Of a stretch of 64,000 bases of DNA, positions 23,815-34,180 are shown piece by piece. The notes beneath the pieces are model-generated. The model had not been told where the DNA came from. It was given only the letters and a program-made list of their open reading frames with translations, and did not search any database. Origin of the DNA: Hyaloperonospora brassicae (Eukaryota > Oomycota > Peronosporomycetes > Peronosporales > Peronosporaceae). The stretch spans positions 186,001 to 250,000 of the forward strand of contig CANTFL010000090.1 of NCBI GenBank assembly GCA_947650285.1, given 5' to 3'. The stretch's first letter is position 1. Every line of letters begins with the position of its first letter. The translations under genes were made by a program, and so were the position numbers.

Positions 23815-24880
23815 ATCTTCTGATTTTCTTCGGTGGTCTGTCTCAAGTTAAACCTGGTCCCGGAGACGCTGGCTTTGTCCTATTGCGATTACAGGCACAC
23901 AAACATACCGCCCGGATCGTCTGGATTGCGAGCATGTCTCTCGTGTAGTCGACAACGTCGGATAACATGGCTGCATACTACGGCCTCGTCCACGGTTTTT
24001 AGCAATCATAAGCCAGCGGCTTTACTCGTCTGCATGCTTCGGAGATAGTTCCATGGTCAACACTCAACTTCGACTGTCCCGCTCGCCGCACCAGCCACAT
24101 TTCGCCGCACATTGCTGAAAGGCGCAGGGTCTTGCTAATGAAGTCACGGTCGCAAGCAGGTCTCACCATTACCGAGAACACAAGATGATTGCAGACCTTA
24201 CAGAAGACATTGCGATGGATACCAAGCAATCGCGACAAGTTCACGCTTCGTGTAACGGGGCACCGACGACTACGTACTGGTCAACCAGTACGGAGTTTAC
24301 TATCACCGACTGAAGTGATGGTCATTGCCCAGCTAGGTGTAGAACTACACAGAGGAAGGTAGAACGACTAAGGTGAAAGACTCTAGTCGTGGGAGAAGTT
24401 GATATGTTATTAATATAATTAAGTCCTATAACTATTGTACATCTGTTTGTCCTGGCTTAATTATACTAATGTAATTAAATGTATGATGACGTCTACTCAC
24501 CACCCATTGCGCGCGTCTAGCAGCGATTGGTGGGTTGATACCATCACGATATCAACCAATGAGTAGACCCTTCGGTCATCTTCAACAATATCTTCATGCT
24601 CTGTGATATTGTTGAAAGAATATTCAACGTAATATTCTTTATTGTCATTTTAACCCTTATGACAATGTCATGTAACGGGCTACCCCGTTACACTCCGACT
24701 GACCGCTCCATTGCTCGAACGCTGCACGATCACGTTCATCACGATGTCAACTATTGGCTCGAGATATCACTCTCTGTCGAAGTCGGACAGAACTCCTGCC
24801 GTTCGCGGACGGACCTCAGCGGATCATCCAATCATAGCCTGACGGCATGCCGCTCGTGCGGTCGCATTGTCGGATGCTGG
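23815..24880 (+). pseudogene. RNase H relic 2, split by a solo LTR
   Basis: The block LIFFGGLSQVKPGPGDAGFVLL (Asp lost) is followed by HTARIVWIASMS, MAAYYGLVHG and the C-terminal SHHYREHKMIADL. The gypsy solo LTR at 24251-24692 interrupts it, and a tail resembling that of RNase H copy 3 resumes at 24693. This dates the LTR insertion as later than the LINE. Confidence 0.7.
24251..24692 (-). repeat. Solo gypsy LTR of the A/B family
   Basis: 442 bp starting TGTAACGGGG and ending CCCCGTTACA, minus orientation judged from the TGTAACGGG/CCCGTTACA hairpin at its right end. Flanks are CTTCG and CTCCG, a target duplication with one mismatch. Central blocks (Inr-like CTCATTGGTTGATAT, GACGCGCGCAATG, GAATATT) match the LTRs of A and B, with about 25-30 percent divergence by eye. 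Several perfect stems persist, for example CAACAATATC/GATATTGTTG. Confidence 0.92.
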
Positions 24881-25029
24881 AGGTCGTGACACAAGATAAT
24901 TAAATCCATCTGGACAGGGTATTGCTGGTCGCTAATCATTCCTCAATATACCTCAATCTCAACAACAAAACAATCTACTACTTTACGATGAATCGAGCCA
25001 GCTTTACCCGACAAACGTGCTGGTGTATT

Positions 25030-25800
25030 CTACCTTCTTTTCTTCAAAGGTGGTTCCTGGGCAAATACCGTACCCGGCGGAACTGGATCCGTCATTGTCA
25101 AGGTTCATACTCAGACGAACGCAGCGTGCATCAAGTGGGTGGCGAGCGTGGCCTACGGTCACGCATTTGCTACCAACAACATAGCCGAATATCAAGGTCA
25201 GGTCAATGGTTTAAGGTCAGGTCAATGGTCCACGCCAGTCGCTAAATAGCGGGCATCACCATTGATAATGTTGAGTACAGAGCACATGTGGTCTTCCAGC
25301 TCAGAACCTATCGGTCCCACGCACGAAACATTTGGCGTTGCTGTTTCGAGAAGCTCGAGAATTGGCTGACTATATCGCGTCGCCAGCTGGGGTCATCACT
25401 ACCGTGATAATAACCAGATGGCAGATCGCGTGGCCACCAACGCAATCAACACTTCCGCATTTGTTCAAGGGCAGACTCCGTCGGGTCGACGTATCGCCAA
25501 AGAGGCTGCGTCATTCCTCGCTAACGACGTCAATCATTGTTTAAAGATCCCAATGACCAGACACGCAGATCTGTGTGGACCTGCAATGACCGCAACAGAA
25601 CGAGCAATCTCTAGCCGGCACATCGCTCAGCGTGGATCAGCTGTCCGAGGCCTGCTACTTCCTTTGGAAGATTATGTAGATGTCTATACGGTATTTAAAT
25701 TGCCGGTTAGACAGGAGGATATAACGGGTCGCTCGCGTACCTGAATATGCCTCACCTCATACCCACTCACGACATGTACGTCTCGTTAGAACATGGAGAA
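25030..25800 (+). pseudogene. RNase H relic 3 (LINE)
   Basis: Blocks TNAACIKWVASVAYGHAFAT and NNIAEYQGQVNGL (catalytic Glu in AEY kept) are followed after frame changes by MADRVATNAINTS and a tail. This is the third plus-strand RNase H copy within 3.3 kb. Only 130-150 bp separate it from the tail of copy 2, with no zf-RVT between them. Confidence 0.7.
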
Positions 25801-26196
25801 TAATTGCAATACAAAGCTCTTTACAAGTCGCATCTGTCGATGTCTAGTCTGAACAGCGTAGATCACCTAATTGTCGATAGATCGGTCATTTCGTATTGAC
25901 ATCGTTCGAATGACATGGTCTAGGAAACCCCACTTTATTGCAGAACAAAGGCATGCCACGGAATCGAAACGCAGGTCCTTCGTTAAACTCGAGGTGTACA
26001 GGCGGCTGCATCATATACAGCGACAAGTTGCATGAAATGTACTCGCCTGTACACCACGATAGTGGCTCGTGCGCGCTGTACTCAGCACTACTCCTTTTAC
26101 AATAGTTTTGTGTACCAGACACCAACACCCGCCTACGCGCTGTAAAAACCGTTATCTCTGTGCACATCGCACCAGGCGCTGCCACTCGAAGCCCCA
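25801..26196. other. Intergenic, upstream of the J-domain gene
   Basis: No gene. I found no convincing oomycete initiator within 150 bp upstream of the ATG at 26197. Confidence 0.5.
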
Positions 26197-27075
26197 ATGG
26201 CGGAGACGTCGCGCATCTTGAGGTGCAGGACGCACTACAGTGTGCTCAACCTCGATCGAGCTGACTATGAGCCCGTTTTTGCTGACGCTCAACAAGTGCG
26301 CAGACGCTACAAAGAGCTGGCGATTCTTGTGCATCCGGACAAAAATCGTGCTACTGGTACTGACTGATAGACAGGTGGTTTATGCTTGAACTACTGCGGG
26401 AGACGATTAATTATGCGCTGATGTGTAGATGCTGAGGCGGCATTCAAGCGACTGGGGGAGGCGTATGAGTGTCTAGTGGATGAAAACCTGCAGCGTCACT
26501 ATTTGCGACAATTGCAAAGCCGTGCACTACGAAGTGGGTCGACTTCAAACCCGCAGAAGAATCGTGCAAAGTGGAAGAGAAGGTCCAAAGCAAGACCAGA
26601 GAATGAAACTAGCGACGCAGTGCCACGAAGACAGCGGACACCCGAAGAGATTTGGCAGGTGTTCCAGCGTGAAGAGGAAGAAATGGCACGACGACAGTTC
26701 CTGGTTGAGGGGTTCGATAGGGTGTATCCGTCGTCGTCGACGCATACTAATGATTTAGCTAGCTCTGTTACATCGTTGGAGGAGCAACATCACATTCTAG
26801 AGTCCAATCTGGATGCCAGGGCGGCGAAATGGGCGGTATGGAGCAATCCAACCTCGAAACGGATACGGCTGACGACGGTCCCAGAATTGGCACATGAGAC
26901 TGACGTAAATTTGACAGCTGAGACTGTTAGAAACGTTGCGGCACAAGTAATATGTTGCACGCTATGCCGCCGGAAATTCGCGACCAATGAGGCGCTAAGG
27001 AGACATGAAGCTCTTTCCAAGTTGCATCAGGCTAATGTTCAGTCCGAGCATCAAAGGTTACGTGATAGTCCATAG
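26197..27075 (+). CDS. J-domain (Hsp40-type) protein with C2H2 zinc finger, one intron
   Basis: Exon 1 is 26197-26356, intron 26357-26428 (72 bp, GTACTG...GTGTAG, phase 1), exon 2 26429-27075; the spliced product is 268 residues. The J domain spans about residues 12-72, with the HPD motif at 46-48 and helix IV-like AFKRLGEAYECLV. A basic linker and a Glu-rich stretch around EEIWQVFQREEEEMARRQF follow. A C2H2 finger near the C-terminus has C230, C233, H246 and H253 (RRHEALSKLH), resembling the finger of RBM5/RBM10-like RNA-binding proteins. The J domain would stimulate an Hsp70; the finger suggests an RNA- or spliceosome-linked client. Splicing joins the J domain exactly in frame, supporting a live gene. 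It sits between LINE debris and gypsy element A, with no visible partner gene. Confidence 0.85.
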
Positions 27076-27662
27076 ATTGGTCACTTCGTATGGATATCCT
27101 TCAAATGGCATCGTCTTAAAAACTCACTTGCAAAGTGAAGCTTGGCTGCGTGCGTCCGCAGCACGCAAGGGCGTCGCAAACTTCGGTTGTTCTCGAGATG
27201 TGGTATGCGTGTCAAATCCAATACGGGGACTGTCGGATACAAAAGGAAGAGTAGTGTACTGTACAAGCGGTGTTGCAAATGAAGTATGACCGTGCCTAAC
27301 GTCATCCGGGTCGGGCATAGCAGCCCAAGAACATTGAAGATAAATGCGGTGCTTGGTTTCGGATGTCCGTTCGTTGTAGCGATTGTGCAGAACGACCCGT
27401 CGTCTCTTTGTCTCAGCACTGATGACAATTCTAAGATACCTGAGTGATAATAAGTCTCTTCTACTATGACCATGTCGTTCTTCTCCTCGCTGGCTCATTC
27501 TGCTGGTTCGAGACATCGGGCTTTAGTGGAGCAGTCCGATAATAGTAGGTGTGACCGCAAATAACGGCCAGCATGCATCCTGCATACATTGCTTCGGGAC
27601 TAGTTAGCGGCCACACTTTTTCGGAACACGTCTGACGTGGAGATCATTTACCATTTTAGACT
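27076..27662. other. 3' flank of the J-domain gene, no gene recognised
   Basis: Two overlapping minus-strand frames of 130 codons (27081-27516) have no recognisable motif. The stretch ends in GTCTC, the left target duplication of element A. Confidence 0.5.
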
Positions 27663-27667
27663 GTCTC

Positions 27668-28079
27668 TGTAACGGGGCAGCCCGTTACATAGAAATTGTC
27701 ATTTAGAAGATAAGGAGAATAAAGAATATTATGTTGAATATTCTTTCAACAATATCACCAATAGTGGTGATCTTGATGGGTCGACCAAAGAGTCTGCTCA
27801 TTGGTTGATATCTTGATGATATCAACCCACCAACAGCCGCAAGACGCGCGCAATGAGTGGTGAGTAGACGTCGTCATACATTCAGTTAGATTAGTATAAT
27901 TAAGTCAAGTCAAACAGAGAGACAGTGGTTAAAGACTTGATTATATTAATATAACAGTTCTACATTTCCCTAAGACAGTGTTGCCTCTGTCTTATCTACC
28001 GCTTCCTCGGTCGCTTCGTGTACGCTTGTCGGTGCACGATAGCTTGCAGTAAGTTCACGCAAGGCTGTGCCCCGTTACA
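27668..28079 (+). repeat. Element A 5' LTR
   Basis: 412 bp, starts TGTAACGGGG and ends CCCCGTTACA, a 10-bp terminal inverted repeat. The first 22 bases themselves form a hairpin (TGTAACGGG, loop GCAG, CCCGTTACA). It differs from B's 5' LTR at roughly a dozen places only. Confidence 0.97.
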
Positions 28080-28081
28080 CC

Positions 28082-28093
28082 TGGTAGCACTTT
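28082..28093 (+). other. Element A primer binding site
   Basis: TGGTAGCACTTT starts two bases after the LTR. TGG is the complement of a tRNA CCA end, so a tRNA whose 3' end reads AAAGTGCTACCA is implied. I cannot name the tRNA. The site is identical in element B. Confidence 0.75.
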
Positions 28094-28129
28094 GTAGTCC
28101 TCCCAGCGACCACCTCCACATCATCCACC

Positions 28130-29283
28130 ATGAACATGGTGGATGATGAGGAGACCTTTCACGCCACGCGTGAGGGGTTTAACCATTTTAGTGACATCGA
28201 ATGGAGTGCGGTAGAACGCATGAGCTCTACCGTAGGACAGCTCGCCATTAGCGCCATGTTGAAGTCTCTCAACAGAGACAAACAACATGCCGCTATAGCC
28301 AAGTTCATTCAAAATGGACTTGCCATCGAGAGGGATAAAGTAGCCTTGCTTCACCAGCAAGGCTCTCAACAGGCCGAGCAGTTGAGAGAACTCGGTGCTC
28401 AACAGACAGAGCTGTTGAGACAGCAGCAATTCCATGCTGCTGTGGGCGGGACGACACATATACGTCGTCCCGAGGTCATGAAGGTTGACATCTCAAAGTA
28501 CAGTGGAGTCCCGGAGGACTCCCTGTTATTGTGGTTCGTCGAACTCGACAGAGCCTTGAAGGCACGTCGTGTCGACGATGAGGAAATGAAACTCACATTT
28601 GCTCAGACCCACTTGGCAGGACGTGCCAAAACTTGGGCCTTAGAGCTCGAGAGTAGCGACCCAAATGTGTTTAGGTCGCTAGATGACTTCAAGTCTCGAC
28701 TCAAAGAAACGTTTGAGCCGCCACGCGCTGAGTTCAGAGCTCGTTCAGAGCTACTGAAACTCAAGCAGGGTAAGCGTGATGTTCACGCTTACGCCCAACA
28801 TATACGACTCCTCGCAAGTAGTATAACTGCCAACCCGGTCCATGAACACACGTTGATTACGGTGTTCATGCAAGGGCTCGCAGAAGGGCCCGTCAGGAGC
28901 CACCTGTTCCGCCTTGAGCTGAATACTTTAAAAGATGCGATATCTGTCGCGGAACAGGAAGACTTTAGCATGAGACAGGCTCATGCTAGCTCAAACTCTT
29001 ACCGTCCGCCAAGACGACAAGAGATCGGAGGTCCAGAACCAATGGACCTCTGCTATGTTGAGAGCGAGAGACCTCGCTCTTCAAACAACAAGCGATTGCA
29101 GAGGTGCAGTCGCTGTTAGAAGTTAAGGCACCACGCATACGAGTGTAGTGCTACACGCCCAGTACCAAACAGTACTGAGCGAAATGGTCGTCCATTTGCC
29201 AAGAAGGCCAATGGGCGTGGGTCCAGCGCTGTTGCGAAGCCGCAACAGCGAAACGGACCATCAAAAAATGGACGGGGTCAGTA
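28130..29283 (+). pseudogene. gag: Element A Gag (one stop in the zinc knuckle)
   Basis: The ATG at 28130 lies inside a 14-bp stem (28119-28132 with 28135-28148). The N-terminus is Gln-rich and helical, followed by a retrotransposon-gag capsid core with LLLWFVELDRAL and LAGRAKTWALEL (residues about 120-175) and a basic tail. The nucleocapsid knuckle begins CSRC, but the next codon is TAG (29117-29119); the frame continues after it to 29283 with YECSATRP and a basic, Gly/Asn-rich end. Element B has Gln at this stop but carries other lesions, so neither copy encodes an intact Gag. Confidence 0.9.
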
Positions 29284-29334
29284 GGGGCGGAGCGCCCTAC
29301 TGATCCAGCAACCTCAAGAGAATTTGCAAATCTC

Positions 29335-29592
29335 TTGACGAAAGTTGCTCCAGATACACAATCATTGTGTGTCTCTGCACCTAGTGATGACGTTTCGCTC
29401 ATCACCTTGAAGTTGGAAGCGAAAAATGATTTGTCGCTTCGTGCCCTAGTAGACTGTGGGGCGTCGAACAACTTTGTTCGTCGCCAGTCACTAGAGGGTC
29501 GTAGGCTCAAGTTCGTTGAGCGCGACATTCCCCTCACGAGGATGACGGTGCGCCTTGCAACAGGCGCATCGATAACCGTTGGATACGTGTAG
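29335..29592 (+). pseudogene. Element A aspartic protease
   Basis: LVDCGASNNFVRR is the retroviral-type protease active site (D-C/S-G-A). The frame ends at a double TAG (29590-29595), while the protein-like sequence continues at once in the -1 frame (HYTFEG..., FIVLDLDDKYGVILGLPWL). Element B shows exactly the same shift and the same TAG TAG. The site lies within a perfect hairpin, CGTGTAGT/ACTACACG. Its conservation means an inherited lesion or a recoding site. Confidence 0.85.
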
Positions 29593-29711
29593 TAGGAATC
29601 CACTACACGTTTGAGGGTGAACAGTACGATAATGACTTCATCGTACTGGATCTGGATGACAAATATGGTGTCATCCTGGGATTACCTTGGCTCAGAAGGT
29701 ACGAGCCAAGG

Positions 29712-30286
29712 GTGAGCTGGAAGCATCGATCCGTGAAGATGCCTGCCGCTGGTTCCTCAGGTGACGACCTGAAGAATATCTTGGAGCGCCCACATTTACG
29801 TAAGTGTACTTCGAGTGAGTGCGATGGCCTCACTTGCGGTACGGTCGCTAGCACGACTGCACAAGATCACAGTGTAGTTGATCACTACACTGTGGAGCAA
29901 GCTCCCGGCGGCTGTACAGAAGTACAGGCGGCGCCGAAGGTCTACCACTCGAAGAAGTCGAGTGGACCGGGACATGGATGCATGCCTAGCGGGCAGCATC
30001 TTAGAAGTAAGAAACCCGTTGCCTTTAAAGGGCAACATGGAAATCCTAGTGCGACTGGAGGGTCGACCGTAGAGGATCGGTGCCTGACCGTGGTTGCACA
30101 GCCACAGTCAGAAGACGTCGAGGGAGTAAGTCCCCACGTACTTGAGGAAATAATTATCAAGAGTCACTTGCTGAAGGATCAGGCCCTCAGCAACCTGTGC
30201 AAGCAAGTTCCCAGGAAGAAACCGAGACGTTGAACGTCTTGGTTAATGACGGATAAAGCGTAGGCGCTTATACGCTCGATCTGATT
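29712..30286 (+). pseudogene. Element A protease-RT linker, frameshifted
   Basis: Ser/Gly/Gln-rich linker. Compared with B, A has a small change near 30149-30156 that shifts the frame and a TAA near 30255 where B reads on. It holds dense hairpins such as ACAGTGTAGT/ACTACACTGT (29870-29894). Confidence 0.8.
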
Positions 30287-31483
30287 GTGCCTCCAAAGTT
30301 AACTTCGGAGATAACTCAGTTGCCAACGCTAGAACCGAAACGGTTCTTGCGTGATCTGCGTAGTGGCAAAGTCAAGCAGATCTGCATACTCGTCACAGAG
30401 GACGAGTATGTGACCGACATTCGGTGGGCAACAGTATTTGCTGAGAACGAACTGGTTCTCAGCAGCTCATCGATGGACGAAAGTGTCCTCGATGAGAAGA
30501 CTCGGATTGAGCGATACACGTCTCAATCCTGGGAGTCACTTCAGGCAAATCCTTTGTACAAGGATTTGATCGAATTCAGGGATGTGTTCCCTGAATCCGT
30601 ACCTTGCGAGTTGCCTAAGGACAAAGGCACTCGACACGAGATCGAGCTCAGACCGGGCTCGAAGTACTGTGTCATGAAGCAGTGGCCACTGCCTCGTGAA
30701 CAAGTACTAGCGATCGACAAGTTCTTTGCCGATCGCTTAGCAGCGGGCCATGTGAGGGAATCGACATCCCCTCACAGCTCTCCGAACTTCTATGTGCGAA
30801 AGGCCACAGGAGGGTGGCGGATAGTGCACGCATTCAACAAGTTGAATGCTGCAACGGTACCGGCTCAGACGCCGATACCGAGGAAGGACGTAATCATAGA
30901 TGGTATGTCAAAGAGTACCATCTTTTCGTCCATGGATCTGATAGATGGGTTCTATCAGATCCTCATGCGTGAACGGGACATCCCGTACACAGCAGTGAGC
31001 ACCCCCAGCGGTATGCTGTGGGAGTGGCTAGTTATGCCACAGGGTCTGAGCAATGCCCCTGCAACATTCAACAGATGTGTTACAAATCTGTTGAGACAGA
31101 TGCGAGACTTCACACCGAATTACTTCGACGATGTATTCGTCCATAGTCGGGCTATGGACGGAAAGACGGATGTTGACGTTCATATAATTCACGTTCGTCA
31201 GGTTCTTCAACTTATGCGCAAGCACAAGTTGTACGTCAACCTCAAGAAGTGCATATTCGCGGCTAGCGAAATACCACTTCTTAGGTGCCTCGTGGGCAAA
31301 CACGGCGTCCGCCCTGATCCCGAGAAGATCAAGGCGATCACCGACTGGCCAGTGCCAGTCGATGTCAAGGGACTAAAGAAGTTCCTTGGCCTAGCGGCGT
31401 ACTTGCACAAGTACTCGCGCAACTACGCCAAAATGACGGTACATCTTTCTTGTTTACTCAAGAAAAATGTCAAGTGGTCATAG
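30287..31483 (+). pseudogene. Element A reverse transcriptase
   Basis: A 398-codon open frame. LRPGSKYCVMKQWPLPREQ leads into the fingers; GGWRIVHAFNKLN and SSMDLIDGFYQILM form the pre-catalytic motifs, MPQGLSNAPATFNR the central block, and YFDDVFVH is the active site (Phe where most gypsy elements have Ile or Val). The KHKLYVNLKKC thumb and FLGLAAYLHKYSRNYA follow. The frame ends at a TAG after KWS (31481-31483), a stop that element B has at the same codon. Confidence 0.92.
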
Positions 31484-31525
31484 AACGCTAAGTGCCAGCG
31501 TTCCTTTGAGGGTATCAAGCAAAGC

Positions 31526-33022
31526 TTGATGCAGTCGCCGATATTGGCGATTGTAGATCAGGACAGACCATTTCATGTGGTCTGTGACGCCAGAGATTTT
31601 GCAATCGGCTGTGCGTTGATGCAGTTCGACGCAGATGGCGCGGACCGTATCATCTGTTATCAGTCGCTTCAGCTGCAACCAGCTGAGCGTAATTACCCAG
31701 TGCATGACAAGGAACTCCTTGCCATGAAATATACACTGGCTAAGTTGCGCGTCTATCTCTTGGGAGATAGACCGTTCATTGTCTATACGGACCATGCGTC
31801 ACTACGCACGGCCGTAAACAGCCCACACCTCTCGCAAAGGATGGCGAGGTGGCTGTCCTTCTTCGCGGAGTATAACTTCTCCGTGGAGTATAAACCAGGA
31901 CGACTAAACGTCGTCGCTGATGCTCTTTCGCGCCGGCCCGATTTCGAGCGGGATGCACAAATCAACAGTGAGGATAAGCCCACTGTTGCGATACTGTCAG
32001 TCAGTGTCCCGTCGTCAAGTTTACTTGACGACGTACGAAAGGCATACGCGGAAGATAAGGATCTTCTGCGATTAATGGATCATCTGGTGAATCCATCCAG
32101 TAAATCCATGAGGGAGTTACCAGCTTTGTACCGATCCTCATCTGATCGGTACACAACGCGTAACGGACTGTTATATTATACAGCTGTTCCCGACGGCAAG
32201 CCTCGTGTCGTCGTCCCCGCTCATAATGATTTGCGATTACGCATCATGTATGAGTGTCACGATGCACCAACAGGCGGCCATCGTGGGAGAGAAAAGACTT
32301 ACCTCACGGTAAGTCGTGACTTTTACTGGCCACGCCAGTATCAGTTTGTCCGCAAGTACGTACGTGCTTGCGAGATTTGTCAACAGGTGAATCCTAGTCC
32401 TTCGTCCCGTGCACCATTACAGCCTCTACCGGTCCCGGTAGAGGACTGGCAGTCCGTTTCAATGGACTTCGTCTTGGGTTTTCCCGAAGACGCTCACAAG
32501 AATAATGGTATTCTTGTGTTTGTTGACCGATTCAGCAAGATGGTGCATCTTGGTGCTGTCCCTGAGTCGATCAAGGCTCAAGGTTGTGCTCGTGTCTTTC
32601 TAGACACGGTCTTTCGACTCCACGGGTTACCCCGTGAACTCGTATCCGACCGTGACCCTCGGTTCACGGAGGCATTTTGGCAAACCGTGTTCCGTTCTCT
32701 TGAAACACGATTGAAGATGTCTACTTCTGACCATCCCGAAACAGATGGTCAGACGGAACGTGCCAACCGTGTCCTCGAAGAGATCCTTCGAGGATATGTC
32801 CACTCGTTTTCGAGTTGGAGCGAATTCCTACCGATGGTGGAATTCGCCATCAATAATTCGGTGCTTGCCTCGACACAGCACACAACGTTTTACGTGAATG
32901 GTTTACTCCATCCACGTGTGCCCGCCCTTCTAGAGTGTGACTCTTGGATAAGGGGGGAGGGACTCGCTCGAGCAAAAACCGTTTTGGCTCTTGATTATCA
33001 CGTGTCGACGCTAACGTCGTAA
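31526..33022 (+). pseudogene. Element A RNase H and integrase
   Basis: A 498-codon open frame. RNase H is marked by VVCDARDFAIGCALMQ, DKELLAMKY and VYTDHASLRT. The integrase zinc site (H-H-C-C) runs from YECHDAPTGGHRGREK to CEICQQ; the DDE core has Asp in SMDFVLGFPED, Asp in LVSDRDPRFT and Glu in DGQTERANRVLEEIL. The catalytic residues look intact. The frame ends at TAA (33020-33022) after STLTS while a DDD-rich, protein-like frame continues in another phase; B has the same lesion. Confidence 0.92.
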
Positions 33023-34180
33023 CGTATGATGACGATGTCGATCAGGTCGACATCGATGAAGAAGATCACCTCAATAATAGCGGCGACGCTATTATTGACT
33101 CGGATGATGATGACGATGCTGGGATATTCAGTATAGTCAACGATTATGCCAGCGAGGAAGAAGACAACCTCGCTGAAGAAGAGAACAGTCTCTTAGCAGT
33201 GCGCACGAAGCGCACTGAAAGACAAAACAAAGAGTCAGCAGAGAACTTCCTGCTGACTCGAGAAGCGATAGTCCGCTTCGTTCAAGACTCCATCGCAAAT
33301 GCGGTGGATCGTCAGGAACGAAACGCAGACAAGAATGGAAGAGCGAATGTTCTTTCATTTTAAGTTAACGACCTAGTACTACTGTCTACAGTAAATTTAC
33401 CTAGACATGCTGTCACTAGTGTCGGCAGTAGTAAACTACTGCCGAAGTACATTGGGCCATTTCGTAGGTTGCACCGCAAAGGAGCTGCATACACACTCGA
33501 ATTGCCACGTAAGATGCGCACGCATCCTACGTTTTACGTGGGGAGGCTCAGGCCGTACTGTCAGTACGAGCCTTCTTCTTCCGATGAAGATAGCCCCCAC
33601 GTTCAAGGACCTCCATCAGGTTCTTGCGTTCGCGCTCCAGACGGTCCGTCTGGTCGCGCAAATGATGATACCTCAGAACTCAACCGAGATATCTCTCCGC
33701 GAGCTGTCGCCAGCTCGCCGAACGAGGAAGCGGACATCCCGCTCGACCTGAATCTGCGAGCGGCATAATCGGCGCGATGCCTCGCATCGCTCCGTCTCGT
33801 GATCCTTGCGGTTCTTCCGCACGGTATCAGTCAAAGCTGTAACGCCTGTTGCGCTCGTGCGTCAAATCATCGCGCAATTCATCGATTGCGCGATCCATCT
33901 CGTAAGGGTCGAGATGGTGAGCCGAATCATCTGGAGGAGGTCTTTCCTCCTCCACCACATTCTTCGGTGGACTCGTCACGGTGGTCAACGCTTTCTAGTG
34001 GAGCGTATCTTGAACCACCGTGACGATTCAGGATCAAGGACGAGCTACCTCGTCCAGTGGCGGGGGTATCCACCCTCTTGGAACAGCTGGGAGCCCCGCT
34101 CCCAGATGATGATGGATGTGCCTGGTTTCTTCCACCAGTATGACGAGACTCATCCGATTGGTCCTGGGGCCCATCGGTAA
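33023..34180 (+). pseudogene. Element A integrase C-terminus: GPY/F-like module and chromodomain
   Basis: After an acidic linker and a stop (33361-33363, shared with B) comes VNDLVLLSTVNLPRHA and YIGPFRRLHRKGAAYTLELP, the GPY/F-type module. The chromodomain reads FLVERILNHRDDSGS, then YLVQWRGYPPSWNSWEP, and ends at 34180. One extra T near 33975, relative to B, shifts the frame between linker and chromodomain. The chromodomain would guide integration to marked chromatin. The linker between the two modules has low-complexity sense sequence and is open on the opposite strand. Confidence 0.88.

Noticed and set aside
27800..27820. Oomycete Inr (GCTCATT) inside the gypsy LTRs
   Set aside because: Only the first seven bases match; the following GGTTGATAT lacks the YYNCAWTTT half, so I do not call it a promoter element.
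28121..28459. Minus-strand frames within gag of A and B (for example 112 codons at 28121-28459)
   Set aside because: The inverted repeats make both strands alike, which yields open frames on the opposite strand; not separate genes.
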